DNA from: Pholiota molesta
Taxonomy: Eukaryota > Basidiomycota > Agaricomycetes > Agaricales > Strophariaceae
Length of the DNA: 64,000 nt
Direction of reading: 5' to 3'
Assembly: GCA_014925825.1 (NCBI GenBank)
Contig: JACGCK010000111.1
Location: 93,224-157,223, forward strand
Each line of letters opens with the position of its first letter. Positions within the stretch are counted from its first letter, which is position 1. Positions 46,985-57,290 of the stretch are shown here, one piece after another. A program made the position numbers and the translations under genes. The notes under the pieces were generated by a model. The model was not told the origin of the DNA. It made no database searches and saw only the letters and a program-made list of their open reading frames with translations.

Positions 46985-47110
46985 GTTGACTCCATCGCCA
47001 GAGAACCTCGAACTTCGACGGGAAATTGTACGTTATTTTCTCTAGACATTATGATTGCGTCGATCACCTTCTCACATTGCTTGTGACGATGTCAGTCCTA
47101 GCTCCACTCC
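46985..47110 (+). pseudogene. Relic of an F-box paralogue just downstream of member 3
   Basis: The same PSLENLE-like and VDxLLTLLVT-like remnants as at 42675-42800, with matching flanking bases. It was therefore present before the block containing members 1 and 3 was duplicated. Confidence 0.6.
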
Positions 47111-47600
47111 AAGATGAATTGCGGAGTCCAACCATTTCCCACTGAATGTCGCAATTATTCCGAAAACTCTTCATTCTTTGAAAAGTAACTTCATTTAATT
47201 GTCACCTTTCTGATGTATGTATACCGCTGTCATATAGTCTTTACTTTGTTCTTGTAAAAAAAAAAGTGCCAATCATATGATTTACGCTGTTGCGGTCAAC
47301 GTTGATCCTGGCAATGTAGAGATATATGTGTCTAATCTACGAGGTTACGATGGCATCCTCGAAAATAAATTGCTAAACCCACTTAAAAGTTAAAAGTAAT
47401 GTATGTATAGTATACATGATTCTAAAATACAAATGCTGAGTAGATGCTGGGGCTATTTACAACAACCTATATACAAGAATGGCCCCACGGCGCACTCTGA
47501 AAGAAAAGAGAAATCCTAGAGAAATCAACAAAAAAGATCAAACCAGATATCCCACCACTCCTCTACTCTGGAATCATCAATCATCAAATCCAACTCCATC
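47111..47600. other. Intergenic, convergent gene ends
   Basis: About 490 bases between the end of F-box member 3 and the stop of Chk1. It is AT-rich with an A10 run near 47258. No gene is seen. Confidence 0.5.
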
Positions 47601-49782
47601 CTACTTCCTCAACACGTGCGGCTCCACGAGCTCCGACTCGATCAACGCACGCCAGAGCTGCCTCCACGAAATCGGATTACCTTCATCCCTACGCATAACG
47701 CAAAAGCTGCCCTCCGCGCCGCGGTACGCGAACTGCTCGACGTCGACCCAGCCTTTGAACATCTGGCGTCTCTTATCCCAGCCCCCGATGCGGAGCCGGT
47801 GGCGCTCGCCGCTGGGGCCGTCTGCGATGGGGGGCGCGGGCTTGCATTTGACGCCGAGCGCCTCGAGGGACTCGTGGATGAGGCCGATGATGAGGGTGGG
47901 GCCGAGGGCGGCGTAGAATCGGGTTAGGTGTGGGGTGTAGCGCGAGCCGGATTGGGTTTGGGACTAGAATGTTGTTCGGTGAGTGATGTTGGGTGAAAGA
48001 AAGGCGATGAACGTACGAAGAGCATGAGGGATTGCGTGAACTGGGATTGATGGCTTGTTGCGGATTGCATGATGGTATCTTCGTCGGTATCCATCTCGCT
48101 GTGAAGGAAGGTCCGAACTATCAGATGCCGATTCTACAGGCTGGACGAACAGAAAGACAACGGACCTAGGTCCGTTCAGCGTCGGCGGTGCGGAATAATT
48201 CATCTCCCCGTTATCATGTATCGACTGCGTCAGCCGATTAGCAAGTTCCACAAGCCCTTCTGATGCCAATTGACTCTGTCTGGAATCAATTGCTATTAGG
48301 ATCGTCGAAAGAGAAAATTTGAATTTGAACACATTACCTCATGCACCATGGATGCGCGGCGACGTCGTCCAGCGTCAGTCGTTTTGCAGGGTCAATGGTT
48401 AACATGCCTTTGATTAAGGCTAAAAGGACTTTGTTAGAAGAACGCCATCACCAAGTATAAAGGGCACATACATAAAGGTTCGCTGGGGATCCGGCTCCAC
48501 GGTCGCTCTGCGAAGATAGCACCACTAACATAGCGACAGAATTCGGGACTGCTGGCCGTAGGCTCGTCCCAAGGGGTATCTAAATGTAAATAAGAAATGT
48601 TCAGCTTCGAGTACAGGCAATAACTGTCCAAGACTTGCTTCCACAAAGTAGGGTATATAGAATGACACCAACACCCCACACATCGATGGGCTCAGCGTTA
48701 TATGGGGCATCACTGTTCAACTTCGTAAACCAAAAAAAGTTAGAAAGGTAAGGAAATATAAAAGGACAGCGTACCTCGGGTGCAACGTAGGGCAGACTTC
48801 CGCACTTCTCCGACAACATCCGCGTCTTTCCCGAATCTTTCAGCCTGAATACAGCTGAGAGACCAAAGTCCGAGATCTTAAGCGTTCCAGCTGCGTCGAG
48901 GAGAATATTTTCGGGTTTCAGATCACGGTGGCATACGCCTTGACTATGGATATATGACTGCCACATGTCATCAATAAAGCTTCCAAAGAATTTCGATACT
49001 GCTCACCATTCCAGCCACGAGTTGATTGAAATACAGCTGTGCCACGTCCTCTTGCACACCCACATCCGCCGCAATCTTGTCGAAAAGATCCCCTCCTCCC
49101 GCGAATTCAAGAAGCATGTATATCCCTGGTACGTAGAGCATTCGATGCTTCAATTCGACGACGACCGCGTTGAGAAATTCGAGAACATGTTTGTGCTTCA
49201 GCGCCGCATGCACTCGCATTTCCTTGTCGACGTTCTTGCGGTCCTTCTCCGTCGTGTCGTCGGTGAGCTTGATGAGCTTGCATGCGGCGACGCGGTGTTC
49301 TTCGATGTTGACTGCGCGGTAGACACTGCGAATTGGAATGGATTAGCTTGAGCTTGATGATCCCGATCGGGTAAGGATAGGTCGTTAAGCGCCGGTAGAG
49401 TGGCAGGATGCTACTTTGCCGCAAATGATTGACAGCAGTCAAGTACGCAGCCGGTATCAGAATCTGACTCGTCATTGTTTGATTCGCTTTGAATAGGCAG
49501 TCGTCGTCGTCGTCAACAGTGGCTCCACGAATGTGCACTGGTCGTTGCCAATCTCTTGCCACAACACCTCGGCTGTCACCGCACCACTGCCCACACTCCG
49601 CTGCTCCATCTCGCAAGTGAAGTTTCGTTTGAGAGCAAGGACTCACGTTGAGAAACCACCACCACCAATCTCAGCCACTAGCTCGTATCCTGCCCCAGAA
49701 AGCGTAGTTCAGTCCGAAGTTCTACCACCGCCTAGAGAATAGTATACGCACCGACAACCTTGGGGTATTTCGGTCCAGTCAT
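47601..49782 (-). CDS. CHK1: Checkpoint serine/threonine kinase Chk1
   Basis: DNA-damage and replication checkpoint kinase that acts downstream of the ATR kinase. The ATG at 49782 gives [11 protein letters not shown], then [14 protein letters not shown] (glycine loop), [20 protein letters not shown] (catalytic Lys), [35 protein letters not shown] (catalytic loop HRDLKPEN), [12 protein letters not shown] (DFG) and [11 protein letters not shown], then [15 protein letters not shown] and NTPWDEPT. A linker follows. The C-terminal KA1-like regulatory region shows [33 protein letters not shown] and [19 protein letters not shown], and ends VEPHVLRK with TAG at 47601. All kinase residues are present, and several short introns split the gene. 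Intron 2 (49327-49646, 320 nt) is unusually long. An MluI-box lies in the promoter. Confidence 0.93.
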
Positions 49783-51307
49783 TATAGTAGGTATTTGGGC
49801 CTATGGCCAGAGCGAAATGAAAGCTAGAGTAGAAGCAGCAGGATGTCGAAGAGAACTAGAGCGAAACAAATTTGTGAACCACGTCGGTTCCGACGCGACG
49901 CGTCACAGTCAGGTGACTAATTAACGTTAACCGTCACGTTCTGAAAACATATCCAGCAATCGCAAAGTCTTTAACATCCTTCACCTCAACTTATCATACA
50001 CCTATGCAGACGGAACCCACATTTTACAGATTCGAAGCTGTAGCTTCTAAGATCTGGGGGATGATGCTATTTTATGCTCCAAGCTTGCTCCGCAGGCTCC
50101 AGCTCGTCGCAGGTCATCATCAACCAACAAGATCAGTGGATCGTCAATCTCGTTCAGTTTTTTGTGAACCTCATTACCATCAAATATATCCAGCCTATAA
50201 AAATTTCAGAGCTTTGTGTCAAGCACCAAAACGTAAACGAGAGTCCATTTCTCTTAGTCAACATAAAGCCACAGGCATCACTGTGGGCTTTGCTACAGGG
50301 CTGTCGACAGCCGCAGACAGCCGCCCGTCATATGGCGTTATGCCTGGCTTGAATAAAGGTTATATCAGGGCTATATACTCAGATTTTTGTCGTGCGCCGC
50401 CTGCTAAGCCGGCAGCGACTCGCTGAGTACGTATTATTTTTACAGATGCTTCGGCATGTCAATGGAGTGCATTTCAGGCGCAGAGCAATTCTCACCATTT
50501 ATTTGAAATTTACACAGGATTTTGACAGGATTGTCCAGAAATTGAGGAAGTTGGGCGAAAAATTGACAGGTGCGCAGGCTCGAGCCCGGAGTACTTATAA
50601 TTACAGATCTACGGCCATGCTCCACGAAGCTGACAACATTAATCGAAGTTTCAGTCTCTCGTTCCCAGCCGCAGGTGGACGAGTTCTCATTTGATTGATC
50701 TCATCAGCCACCACTGAATATAGCCTATTAGAACTTAGAAGTAAACCTGTAGACTTCGGCTGTCTCGGCCACGCTCGTAGAACTACTAAAATAGATCGTG
50801 CCATTGCAATAAGCCAGATATGTACAACTTTCATTGATCAATGCACAGAGTGGGCGTCATCGGTTCAGCGACAACGTTGTGAAGAAGTAACTTGTCATGT
50901 TCAGCTGCGGAGCTGTATATATCTTATGCGTTGCTCGCCGTAAGGTAAGAAAATGCACACGATAAGAAACAGCTGTCGCCAAGTATGATGGTACATGGCT
51001 TATACATAGCTCACGTTCGGCGGTGATTTCGCAATTGATTCTTCTGATTGGATATAGGCAGAGCTGTGGGTGCCATCACCCCTTTTATATGTAGTCTCGA
51101 GCTGCAACGAAAATCGTTGCCAGCATTAACAGTCTGAGTCCCCTTCGACTTGAAGTATGTCGATCTATAAGACTTTGGCATCCCGCGCTGCCACCTCCCA
51201 TAAGATATTTTAATCTGGCCATTATACTTATAAGATCGCGAGTCTTTTTATTCAGTCATCATTCGTCTTACCAGGTCTTACCCCACTAATTTCACCCGGG
51301 CAAGACC
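49783..51307. other. Intergenic between divergent Chk1 and membrane-protein genes
   Basis: 1.5 kb holding the Chk1 promoter and the promoter of the 51308 gene. Frames such as 50004-50426 (plus) have no recognisable domain. A short FTDASACQW-like string near 50440 is discussed under rejected items. Confidence 0.45.
49898..49903. promoter_or_regulatory. MluI cell-cycle box (ACGCGT) in Chk1 promoter
   Basis: The palindrome acgcgt within gacgcgacgcgtcac lies 116 bases upstream of the Chk1 ATG. MBF (Mbp1/Swi6-type) factors bind ACGCGT and drive S-phase and replication-stress genes in fungi. Control of Chk1 by this site is inferred. Confidence 0.4.
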
Positions 51308-52514
51308 ATGAATAACCCAGTGGTAGATAACGTACCCCCGGAGAAGGAGATCGTTATCGCCTTCACGGGCGCTCTTTCTTACGGCATATATCTTCTTACG
51401 CTCAGCTACTGCCTGCGATGGTTGCTATTCGCGGACGAAGGTTGGACTGCTCGGAAGAGGCGCAACTGGTCTATGATCACGATCACCATTGCTATATTTC
51501 TGTTGGTCACGGCATATCTAGCGCTAACGCTATACAAGAACACGAAGACACTCCATGATATCATCAACCACATTCCTTCTGACGTTCCAAAAGGAAAACT
51601 GCCTTGGACCAGCACCGTCATTGTGAGTTGTAATCTACTTGGATTTGACTTGGCCTTGGCAGTTTTCCTTCGATTTGACAAATTCGTATAGTGTGTGCTG
51701 GCGAACATGACCGCTCTTCTTGCAGACACTGCGCTAGTACGTCGCCATCGTCTTTATTGTGTTTGATCACCCCTTTACACAGAGCTTCAAGATGTATAGG
51801 TGCTGGGTCGTCTACGCAAGGCGCAAGACAGTCCTATTTTTCCCGGCCTTTCTCTGGGTTCTCGGATTTATTTGCACAATTCTTCAAGTTTATTGGCAGA
51901 TCATTGAATCCGCTACACAGCAAAAATGGAAGGTCGTTAATATGTCAATTGGCCCGGGAATGATCTTGATACCGTTCTGGGCTACAACCCTCCTCATAAA
52001 TATCTATTCCATGTGTAAGTTGTTTCTTCGTTTATGAGTTCTGGCGTTCGAGCTCACATACTGCGAAAGCCATACTCATGTATCGGATCTGGAGTGCGAC
52101 GAGAAAATCGCATGGAGCTCGAAGCGTTCGCACTTTGCAGTTTACCATGCGCATCTTGGCCGAGTCTGGATTTCTCTATTTTTCGACAACGATTGCACAC
52201 TTCGTCGTATGGTTCACGCCCAACGACCTCGCTATCAGGATCGCATCAGAAATAGCAAGTGTACTACTTAATCACAGTTAAATTGGATATTTACGATGAA
52301 TTAGAATATCCCCACCATCGGCGTCGCGTTCAACCTCATTTTAATCAGAGCTGGCCAAAACAGAGCCCGAGAGAACACCAGCTTCACGGATAATTATACT
52401 GGGCGCGGAGTATCGGTCATGCGATATGCAAATAATTCTGTCATCTCTGGAAGCCCGAAGATAATCGTCGACATCTCTCAAGAAACCTCAACGACAAGCT
52501 CGGGTACTGTTTGA
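51308..52514 (+). CDS. Multi-pass membrane protein, DUF6533/DUF6534 type
   Basis: A predicted seven-helix membrane protein of the type found in large families in agaricomycetes; function unknown. The ATG at 51308 gives MNNPVVDNVPPEKEIVIAF, then hydrophobic helices ALSYGIYLLTLSYCL, MITITIAIFLLVTAYLALTL, an exon with LANMTALLADTALIYRCWVVY, FFPAFLWVLGFICTILQV, MILIPFWATTLLINIYSM, an exon opening LMYRIWSATRKSHGARSVRT with FLYFSTTIAHFVVW, and a last exon IPTIGVAFNLILIRAGQNRARE. The polar tail ends TTSSGTV, TGA at 52514. The ADTALIYRCW motif between helices 3 and 4 and the NLILIR motif after the last helix are usual for the family. Five or so introns. Signalling or sensing has been suggested for such proteins, but nothing here proves it. 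Confidence 0.78.
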
Positions 52515-52848
52515 CGATGTTCGCATTAACTCAGAAGAGCATTACTTGAATTTCATTTTTATTTATGTCCTCAGCTATGACTAGTAGCCGGAGCCTCTCA
52601 TATTTTCAGAAGAAGAAAAAAATTGCAACTATTTACAGTAAATTTTTTTCTCAAGATTTTACAGCGTCAAAGCCGCCGCGTCGAAAGCGGGCGCTAAAGA
52701 CAAAATCACGGGATCCCCTTTTTCGCAATTTCTCACGGCGCCGAAAAAGTGCACCGAGGTACGGACCGCTCCTTCAAGTCCACCAGCCTCCACCAACATC
52801 ATCTTGCCCTCAAATATACCCATCACCCACATTTCGTCCTTACGACCC

Positions 52849-53878
52849 ATGGCACCCCGACATATACCGTCCGATTCCAGCAACGACTCCGACTCGGACG
52901 CACCGGAGGCCGTCTCACTGTCTCAATCGAAAAAGCAAATCCAAAAACTAGACAGCGAACGGAAAAATGTAGAGATCGCCATGCGAGAGAACAAGCGGGC
53001 ACAGAACAGGGAACGGGATATGAAACTGAAAGAGCGCGCACAGGCGAATAAAGAGATTGTCTCCAAGCCTACGAAAGGCAAAGATGCCAAGGGAAAAGGG
53101 AAGGCGGACGAAGAGGACGAGCTGCAGGCTAGGATGGAACGTGCTATGGCAGAGGCGCAGGAGGAGTCTGGAGACGATGAGAGCGATGATGGACAAGAGT
53201 TTGAGGACTTTGAAGGAATCAACGTCGGTACAGATGAAGACGACGAAGACGGCGGAGAATCTGGCAGCGAGGAAAACAGCGACGGCGGCAGTGACAATGA
53301 TAGTGAAGCTGACGACGATGAAGAAGAAGAGGACGAAGCAGACGAAGACGACGACGACGAGGAAGACGTACCTCCACCCTCTAAATCCCAGAAAACCAAG
53401 TTCAATCCTGACCATCTTCCTGACGAACTCTTCGCCGCCGCCTTCGCCTCCAAGCCTAAGCGTAAAACGGACGTAGAACTTGATACGGTGGGCGATCCGA
53501 ATCCCCCATCGAAGAAGCGCAAACCAAATGCACCAAAGGATATCGTTGTCGGGTATGTCATTCCCAACATCTCCGCAAACTTGGGATAACGCTAACTGCT
53601 TCGTGATTATTAGCTCGCGTGCCATTCGCGTGCTTTCAAGCTCAACGCAACCATCTGTCCCCTCGACTTTACCTTCTAAGAAAGTTGAAAAATTCTTGAA
53701 CCGCACACTCGCCCTTCAAGGCGGACAACAGCCGAGGAAGGGCTGGGAGCGTAGACCTGGTCCGTCTTTTCTTCTTCCCCGTGCGCGAATGACATGACTG
53801 ATCCAGGTCGTTTTCGTAGCCAATATTGGTGTCTTAAGGAGGAACGGCCCCGCATTGAACTTTGTCAGAAGTTCATAG
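52849..53878 (+). CDS. Acidic, probably nucleolar rRNA-processing protein (possibly Bud21/Utp16-like)
   Basis: About 300 residues from ATG 52849 (MAPRHIPSDSSNDSDSD); the frame upstream reaches only a TTG. A basic coiled region (KKQIQKLDSERKNVEIAMRE) leads to a long Asp/Glu/Ser tract (about residues 110-180), then FNPDHLPDELFAAAFASKPK and a Lys-rich segment KKRKPNAPKDIVV. After an intron comes the conserved tail SRAIRVLSSS...KKVEKFLNRTLALQGGQ and RKGWERRP. A final intron leads to ANIGVLRRNGPALNFVRSS, TAG at 53878. The acidic tract plus basic tail are typical of nucleolar ribosome-assembly factors, and I favour the U3 snoRNP-associated Bud21/Utp16 group, but not firmly. Its 3' end is duplicated further along the array (57735-57930). 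Confidence 0.62.
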
Positions 53879-54045
53879 CATCACTTTCTTTGCACCTTCG
53901 CTGCTAGTGCCTCTCATTGCCCTTGCTAGGATGCTCTGGTCCCCATCCTTACTTTTCTCACATAAGAGAGCGACGTTCCACAAGTATACCGAGCTACGTA
54001 GTAGGCGACCAAAAAACATTACTGCGAAACAAGCGGCCCTATCCT
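53857..54045 (+). repeat. Source copy of a duplicated 3' segment of the acidic-protein gene
   Basis: The last coding bases (aactttgtcagaagttc) and about 165 bases of 3' flank recur at 57735-57930 with the same order of words: ctttctttgcaccttcgct, cccatccttacttttctcaca and gagctacgtagta. Each copy lies just downstream of a minus-strand F-box gene end. Confidence 0.8.
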
Positions 54046-54094
54046 GATAGGTGAATGAAGACATACACGAGATAAAAATGACAAAACAGTTCAG

Positions 54095-54225
54095 ATCCAG
54101 AGGATGGTTAGATTTTGCGGGATACCTGTGAAGATGAGATGAGCTCGCAAAGTGTAAATCTCGCCTGTGATCGTGACGTCGGCGAAGCTATCTTCGATGG
54201 CGTGTTGAAGCTTTTGAACCACCAG
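54095..54225 (-). pseudogene. Relic of an F-box C-terminus
   Basis: About 130 bases that resemble the 3' end of F-box member 4 (54590-54720): gcgaagctatctt, gatggcg and gaagcttttga recur in order. The minus strand reads VVQKLQHAIEDSFADVTI, the family's AQxLQxAIxDSF ending. No start, F-box or continuous frame is attached. Confidence 0.7.
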
Positions 54226-54583
54226 GCACTTTTGTTCAGTGCGAGAGAAAAAATGCAGCGAATTTCATTTATTCTCTAGGTCTCTCTGAAGTGGGTTACT
54301 AACCTACAGACAAAGATTGGAAGAAGATGTGAACCTCGCACTATATGTAGTCAAGTTGTCAAATTCCCGCGCTATATTCTGATGCACACTTGCTACAGCT
54401 TCCCTAATCGAGGTATATGACTACTACAGTCTAAGCGACTCTATGTTCACTGACTACCCTTCACGCACCCAGCACATTCCCCCACATCAATCGCACTCGA
54501 CGGCACACACCGCGCACAAAAGACTGTGCGTGGCGGGTCAACCACGCACGCCAGCATATGTTCCGCACAATCCTGTGGCCAAT

Positions 54584-56185
54584 TCAGTTCAAGAGGATGG
54601 ACAGATTCTGCGAGGTCATCTGCGAGGATGAGATGATTTGGTGAAGTGTAAACCCGCCTACGATCGTGACGGCGGCGAAGCTATCTTTGATGGCGCTTGA
54701 AGCTTTTGAGCCATATCCATCTCGGTGGACACGTACTGCTTTCCATGCAAGTCGAGTAGACAGAACGTAAAGGTCGCACGTTTGGGGCGTTTCCGGGTTA
54801 GACCCCTTATTCGAGTGCGCTAGGATCATATCAAGGACACGATTCCAGGATAACTCCATGCCTCGAATGACCAAGTCCTTCAGATTTGGAAGAAAAGTGG
54901 GCCGACTCAGGTCTGTCCCTTGAGTGAAGGCTGTTGTCGAAAGCATTGTAAGAAGATGGTCGACAGAATGAGAACTAGTAATGGAAAGTCTGCGACCAAC
55001 GACATCGGATTCGCGTTCCAATTCCAAAGTTTCTAGCGACGGTATTTGTGCCAGAAACTGGACCAGTTCCAATTCACCCCCAAATTCCCGATGTGTGACA
55101 TTGATTCGAAGGAACTTGAGGGAGCAATGAGAGCGTTGGAGAAGATCTGCAAGGACGCCTAAATCGATTTGGCATCGGACGAATATGCACGAATAGATAA
55201 AAAGATGTTTCAATGCAGGGAATTGCACCATCGGGAGAAAAGTATTCATATTATTCCAATCCATTAAGAAAAGGAAGGAAAGATGGTTGTGTTGGAGAAT
55301 TTCATTCTGCGTTATATCTGCGTCGTCATTAGACAAAATACGGAGACTGGCATGTGTGAGGAAAGATGCTTTCGAGAAAGTCTCGAAACACGTATTGATC
55401 GACCCGAAAGAAGTGTATAGATAACTGAGTCTGTTCCAATGAACATTGGCAAGTCTACCGACCTCGAAGTAGTCCAAGTATAACTTCCTTATGTTTGGAT
55501 TCATTCCTAGATCCGTTTCTGTGCCGCAGCTTCCTCCCGTGGTGATCCTCAAATTGTTTAACATGACAGCATGAGCAAAATTGGTGTGAGGAATAAATTT
55601 CAGTTGCTTATCCAATGCCAAGTAGAACCAACGGTCAGAGCATTGCCAAAATGACTTGAGGACCTTCTCTTCAAGGTCACTGTTGCTGGAATATCCCCGA
55701 ATTGTGTAGATCTCAATATAAAGGGGACACCCTCCTGACCGCCACAGCCAATCGCGCACGATATCAACATGGTTTTCTTTGATACCACTTAAGTTGACAG
55801 ATATAGAGGACCAGAGTCTGCGGGTAGACCAGGCAATAGCGCGCCAGGCAACACATACGGCGCCAAGCAAGAAGGGTGTCGTTCGGCGGGAGCTAGGTCT
55901 AGGATAGTAGGGAGGACGGTGGAGAGTAGGGACACCATAGTCCCAGGCAACATCGCGCGGTAAAAAGTATGTGAATATCTTGGAGACCACTTCAACGGGG
56001 AGTTTCGAGGTCAAAGGATCGTGCGCATGATTCATTCGGCCATATATTGAGGGACGCTTTGCATTCAAAGTGTCAAGGGGCACTTCGGCCTCAGAGATCT
56101 CTTGGTTGAGAGCGGCGAGCTCGTCACATGGAGGGCACGATTGGCCTTTCGCCAGTTGCGGGCAGCGAAGGATATATTCTGCCAT
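54584..56185 (-). CDS. F-box protein of the Cys-motif family, member 4
   Basis: Intronless, 533 residues from ATG 56185 (MAEYILRCPQLAKGQ), with motif CPQLAKGQSCPPC. The F-box is at about residues 57-120 (DPLTSKLPVEVVSKIFTYFL...LGAVCVAWRAIAWSTRRLW). LRR-like blocks include LGMNPNIRKLYLDYF, FPALKHLFIYS, SHCSLKFLRINV and LPNLKDLVIRGMELSW. Near the C-terminus, residues after NPETPQ read TCDLYVLSTRLAWKAVRV, whereas the paralogue at 58003 reads NVRPLRSVYLELRG. Three single-base deletions relative to that paralogue shift the frame and then restore it at AIKDSF. The protein is therefore full length but has about 34 altered residues. Closest relative: member 5. Confidence 0.8.
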   Translation of the reverse strand: MAEYILRCPQLAKGQSCPPCDELAALNQEISEAEVPLDTLNAKRPSIYGRMNHAHDPLTSKLPVEVVSKIFTYFLPRDVAWDYGVPTLHRPPYYPRPSSRRTTPFLLGAVCVAWRAIAWSTRRLWSSISVNLSGIKENHVDIVRDWLWRSGGCPLYIEIYTIRGYSSNSDLEEKVLKSFWQCSDRWFYLALDKQLKFIPHTNFAHAVMLNNLRITTGGSCGTETDLGMNPNIRKLYLDYFEVGRLANVHWNRLSYLYTSFGSINTCFETFSKASFLTHASLRILSNDDADITQNEILQHNHLSFLFLMDWNNMNTFLPMVQFPALKHLFIYSCIFVRCQIDLGVLADLLQRSHCSLKFLRINVTHREFGGELELVQFLAQIPSLETLELERESDVVGRRLSITSSHSVDHLLTMLSTTAFTQGTDLSRPTFLPNLKDLVIRGMELSWNRVLDMILAHSNKGSNPETPQTCDLYVLSTRLAWKAVRVHRDGYGSKASSAIKDSFAAVTIVGGFTLHQIISSSQMTSQNLSILLN

Positions 56186-56269
56186 CTCTCTGAGTCGTTG
56201 ATAAACTGCAGTGCGAAGATTTATTAGCTCAGAACGAAAGACATGAATTGAATGAAAGACAATACCCTG

Positions 56270-56500
56270 AAGCTGAGATCACGACCTTGAGTTCTTGTGG
56301 GGGGTAGAAGTCGAAGCTGGGCGCTGAGCGCTGCGTACGAGTATACGGATACGTGGATATGAATACGTGGTCAAGCTTGTTATAGAAGACTGAAGCGCCC
56401 TGAGCCACTGAGTGACGTTGCTTAAATACAGTACCCAGCGCTGCAGTGGGCCAATGGGCATGCAGACCGCACGGTGTATTTCAATAATACTGTTTATGGG
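56270..56500 (-). repeat. Duplicated promoter segment of F-box member 4
   Basis: Words such as gggtagaagtcgaagctgggcgc, tacgtggtcaa, gagccactgag, gttgcttaaa and tatttcaataatact occur in the same order at 59670-59930, upstream of member 5. The whole promoter was therefore copied with the gene. Confidence 0.8.
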
Positions 56501-56528
56501 CAAGGAAGCCCCTTTCATTTCTCTTCTT

Positions 56529-56645
56529 CGTATGAAGAGATCGTTCAAGGTTTTCCCTAAACGGTAGATAACCTAGCTCGTTGTCCATACCAGCTGCAAG
56601 TGTGACATCGATGCCGTCTTTAATTGTGCATTGAAACATAGGAGG
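56529..56645 (-). pseudogene. Relic of the C-terminus of an F-box gene like member 6
   Basis: aaggttttccctaaacggtagataacc, ccagctgc, gtgtgac, tcgatgcc and ttgtgcattgaaaca match the 3' end of member 6 (60150-60255) in order. Directly after it, 56650-56690 resembles the last intron-exon junction of the acidic-protein gene (agccaatatcggtgtc). This is a patchwork of two duplicated fragments. Confidence 0.7.
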
Positions 56646-56759
56646 CGTATCCCGGGATCCAAGCCATTTTTATAGCCAATATCGGTGTCCTTGGGCCTGA
56701 GACTGGGCTTAGGGGCTATTTGTTAGAATTCAGCCAAGGACGCCACCTGCGCGTCTTCG

Positions 56760-57290
56760 TGCCGCAGAGATTGCAATACATGCAGTGCCCTTTGCACACG
56801 TAGACGGTATGGTGGGTCCGAACAGCTCGACCATCATCTGCATGACGTCCTTCACCTGCCCAGGGCGCTCCACCTGTCGCTCAGCCGCACGCTGTCAATC
56901 CAGTCCGCGGTCATTACGATGCGCGTAGAGTACTCGGGGTACACTTTGGGGATGTACACGCGGTGGCGGAGGTATGGCTCAGCGGGGACGAAAGAGTTGG
57001 TACGCCGTGCGTTGTCCGCCTCGCGCACGAAGTCGAGCTCCTGGCGGAGGTCCTCCGCCACAAAGTCGACGGCGAAGTACACGAAGAGGTCGAACACCCA
57101 GTGCTCAAACCCCCATAACCGCGCGGTATGCACCGAGATCCCACACCATGTGTGTCCCCACTACGGGCTGCTGCACCTTCTTCCCAAAAGAGGGCTCCCC
57201 GCGCTCCGCGTCGCCGGGTTTGGGGTGCAGCCGCGCACCTGCGGGGTGCTTGCGCTTCTCCTGTCCGCAGTGCGCGTTGTCGTCATCGTC
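56760..57290 (-). pseudogene. Frameshifted fragment of an ABC1/ADCK-family kinase-like gene
   Basis: The minus strand at about 57240-57140 reads GKKVQQPVVGTHMVWDLGAYR, then a frame change, then 57120-56870 reads WGFEHWVFDLFVYFAVDFV, EDLRQELDFVREADNARRT, RHRVYIPKVYPEYSTR, and VMTADWIDSVRLSDRW followed by a further frame change to KDVMQMMVELFG. These are consecutive blocks of ABC1-type atypical kinases (CoQ-related; yeast Coq8 and Cqd relatives). The N-terminus, the KxGQ region and the HxDxHxGN catalytic part are missing. It is GC-rich compared with its surroundings and lies stranded between F-box duplicates. Confidence 0.75.

Noticed and set aside
49107..49646. 179-residue frame through Chk1 intron 2 as a separate gene
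   Set aside because: It overlaps the kinase exon in another frame and has no domain. Chk1 splices across it with standard sites.
50435..50520. FTDASACQWSAFQAQ-like string resembling an RNase H motif of a retroelement
   Set aside because: Only about 25 residues, with a stop on both sides and no reverse transcriptase, integrase or terminal repeat nearby. The match is too short to call.
52923..53706. Long minus-strand frames rich in Ser, or in Val and Phe
   Set aside because: They are antisense to the GAC/GAA repeats that encode the acidic tract of the plus-strand gene.
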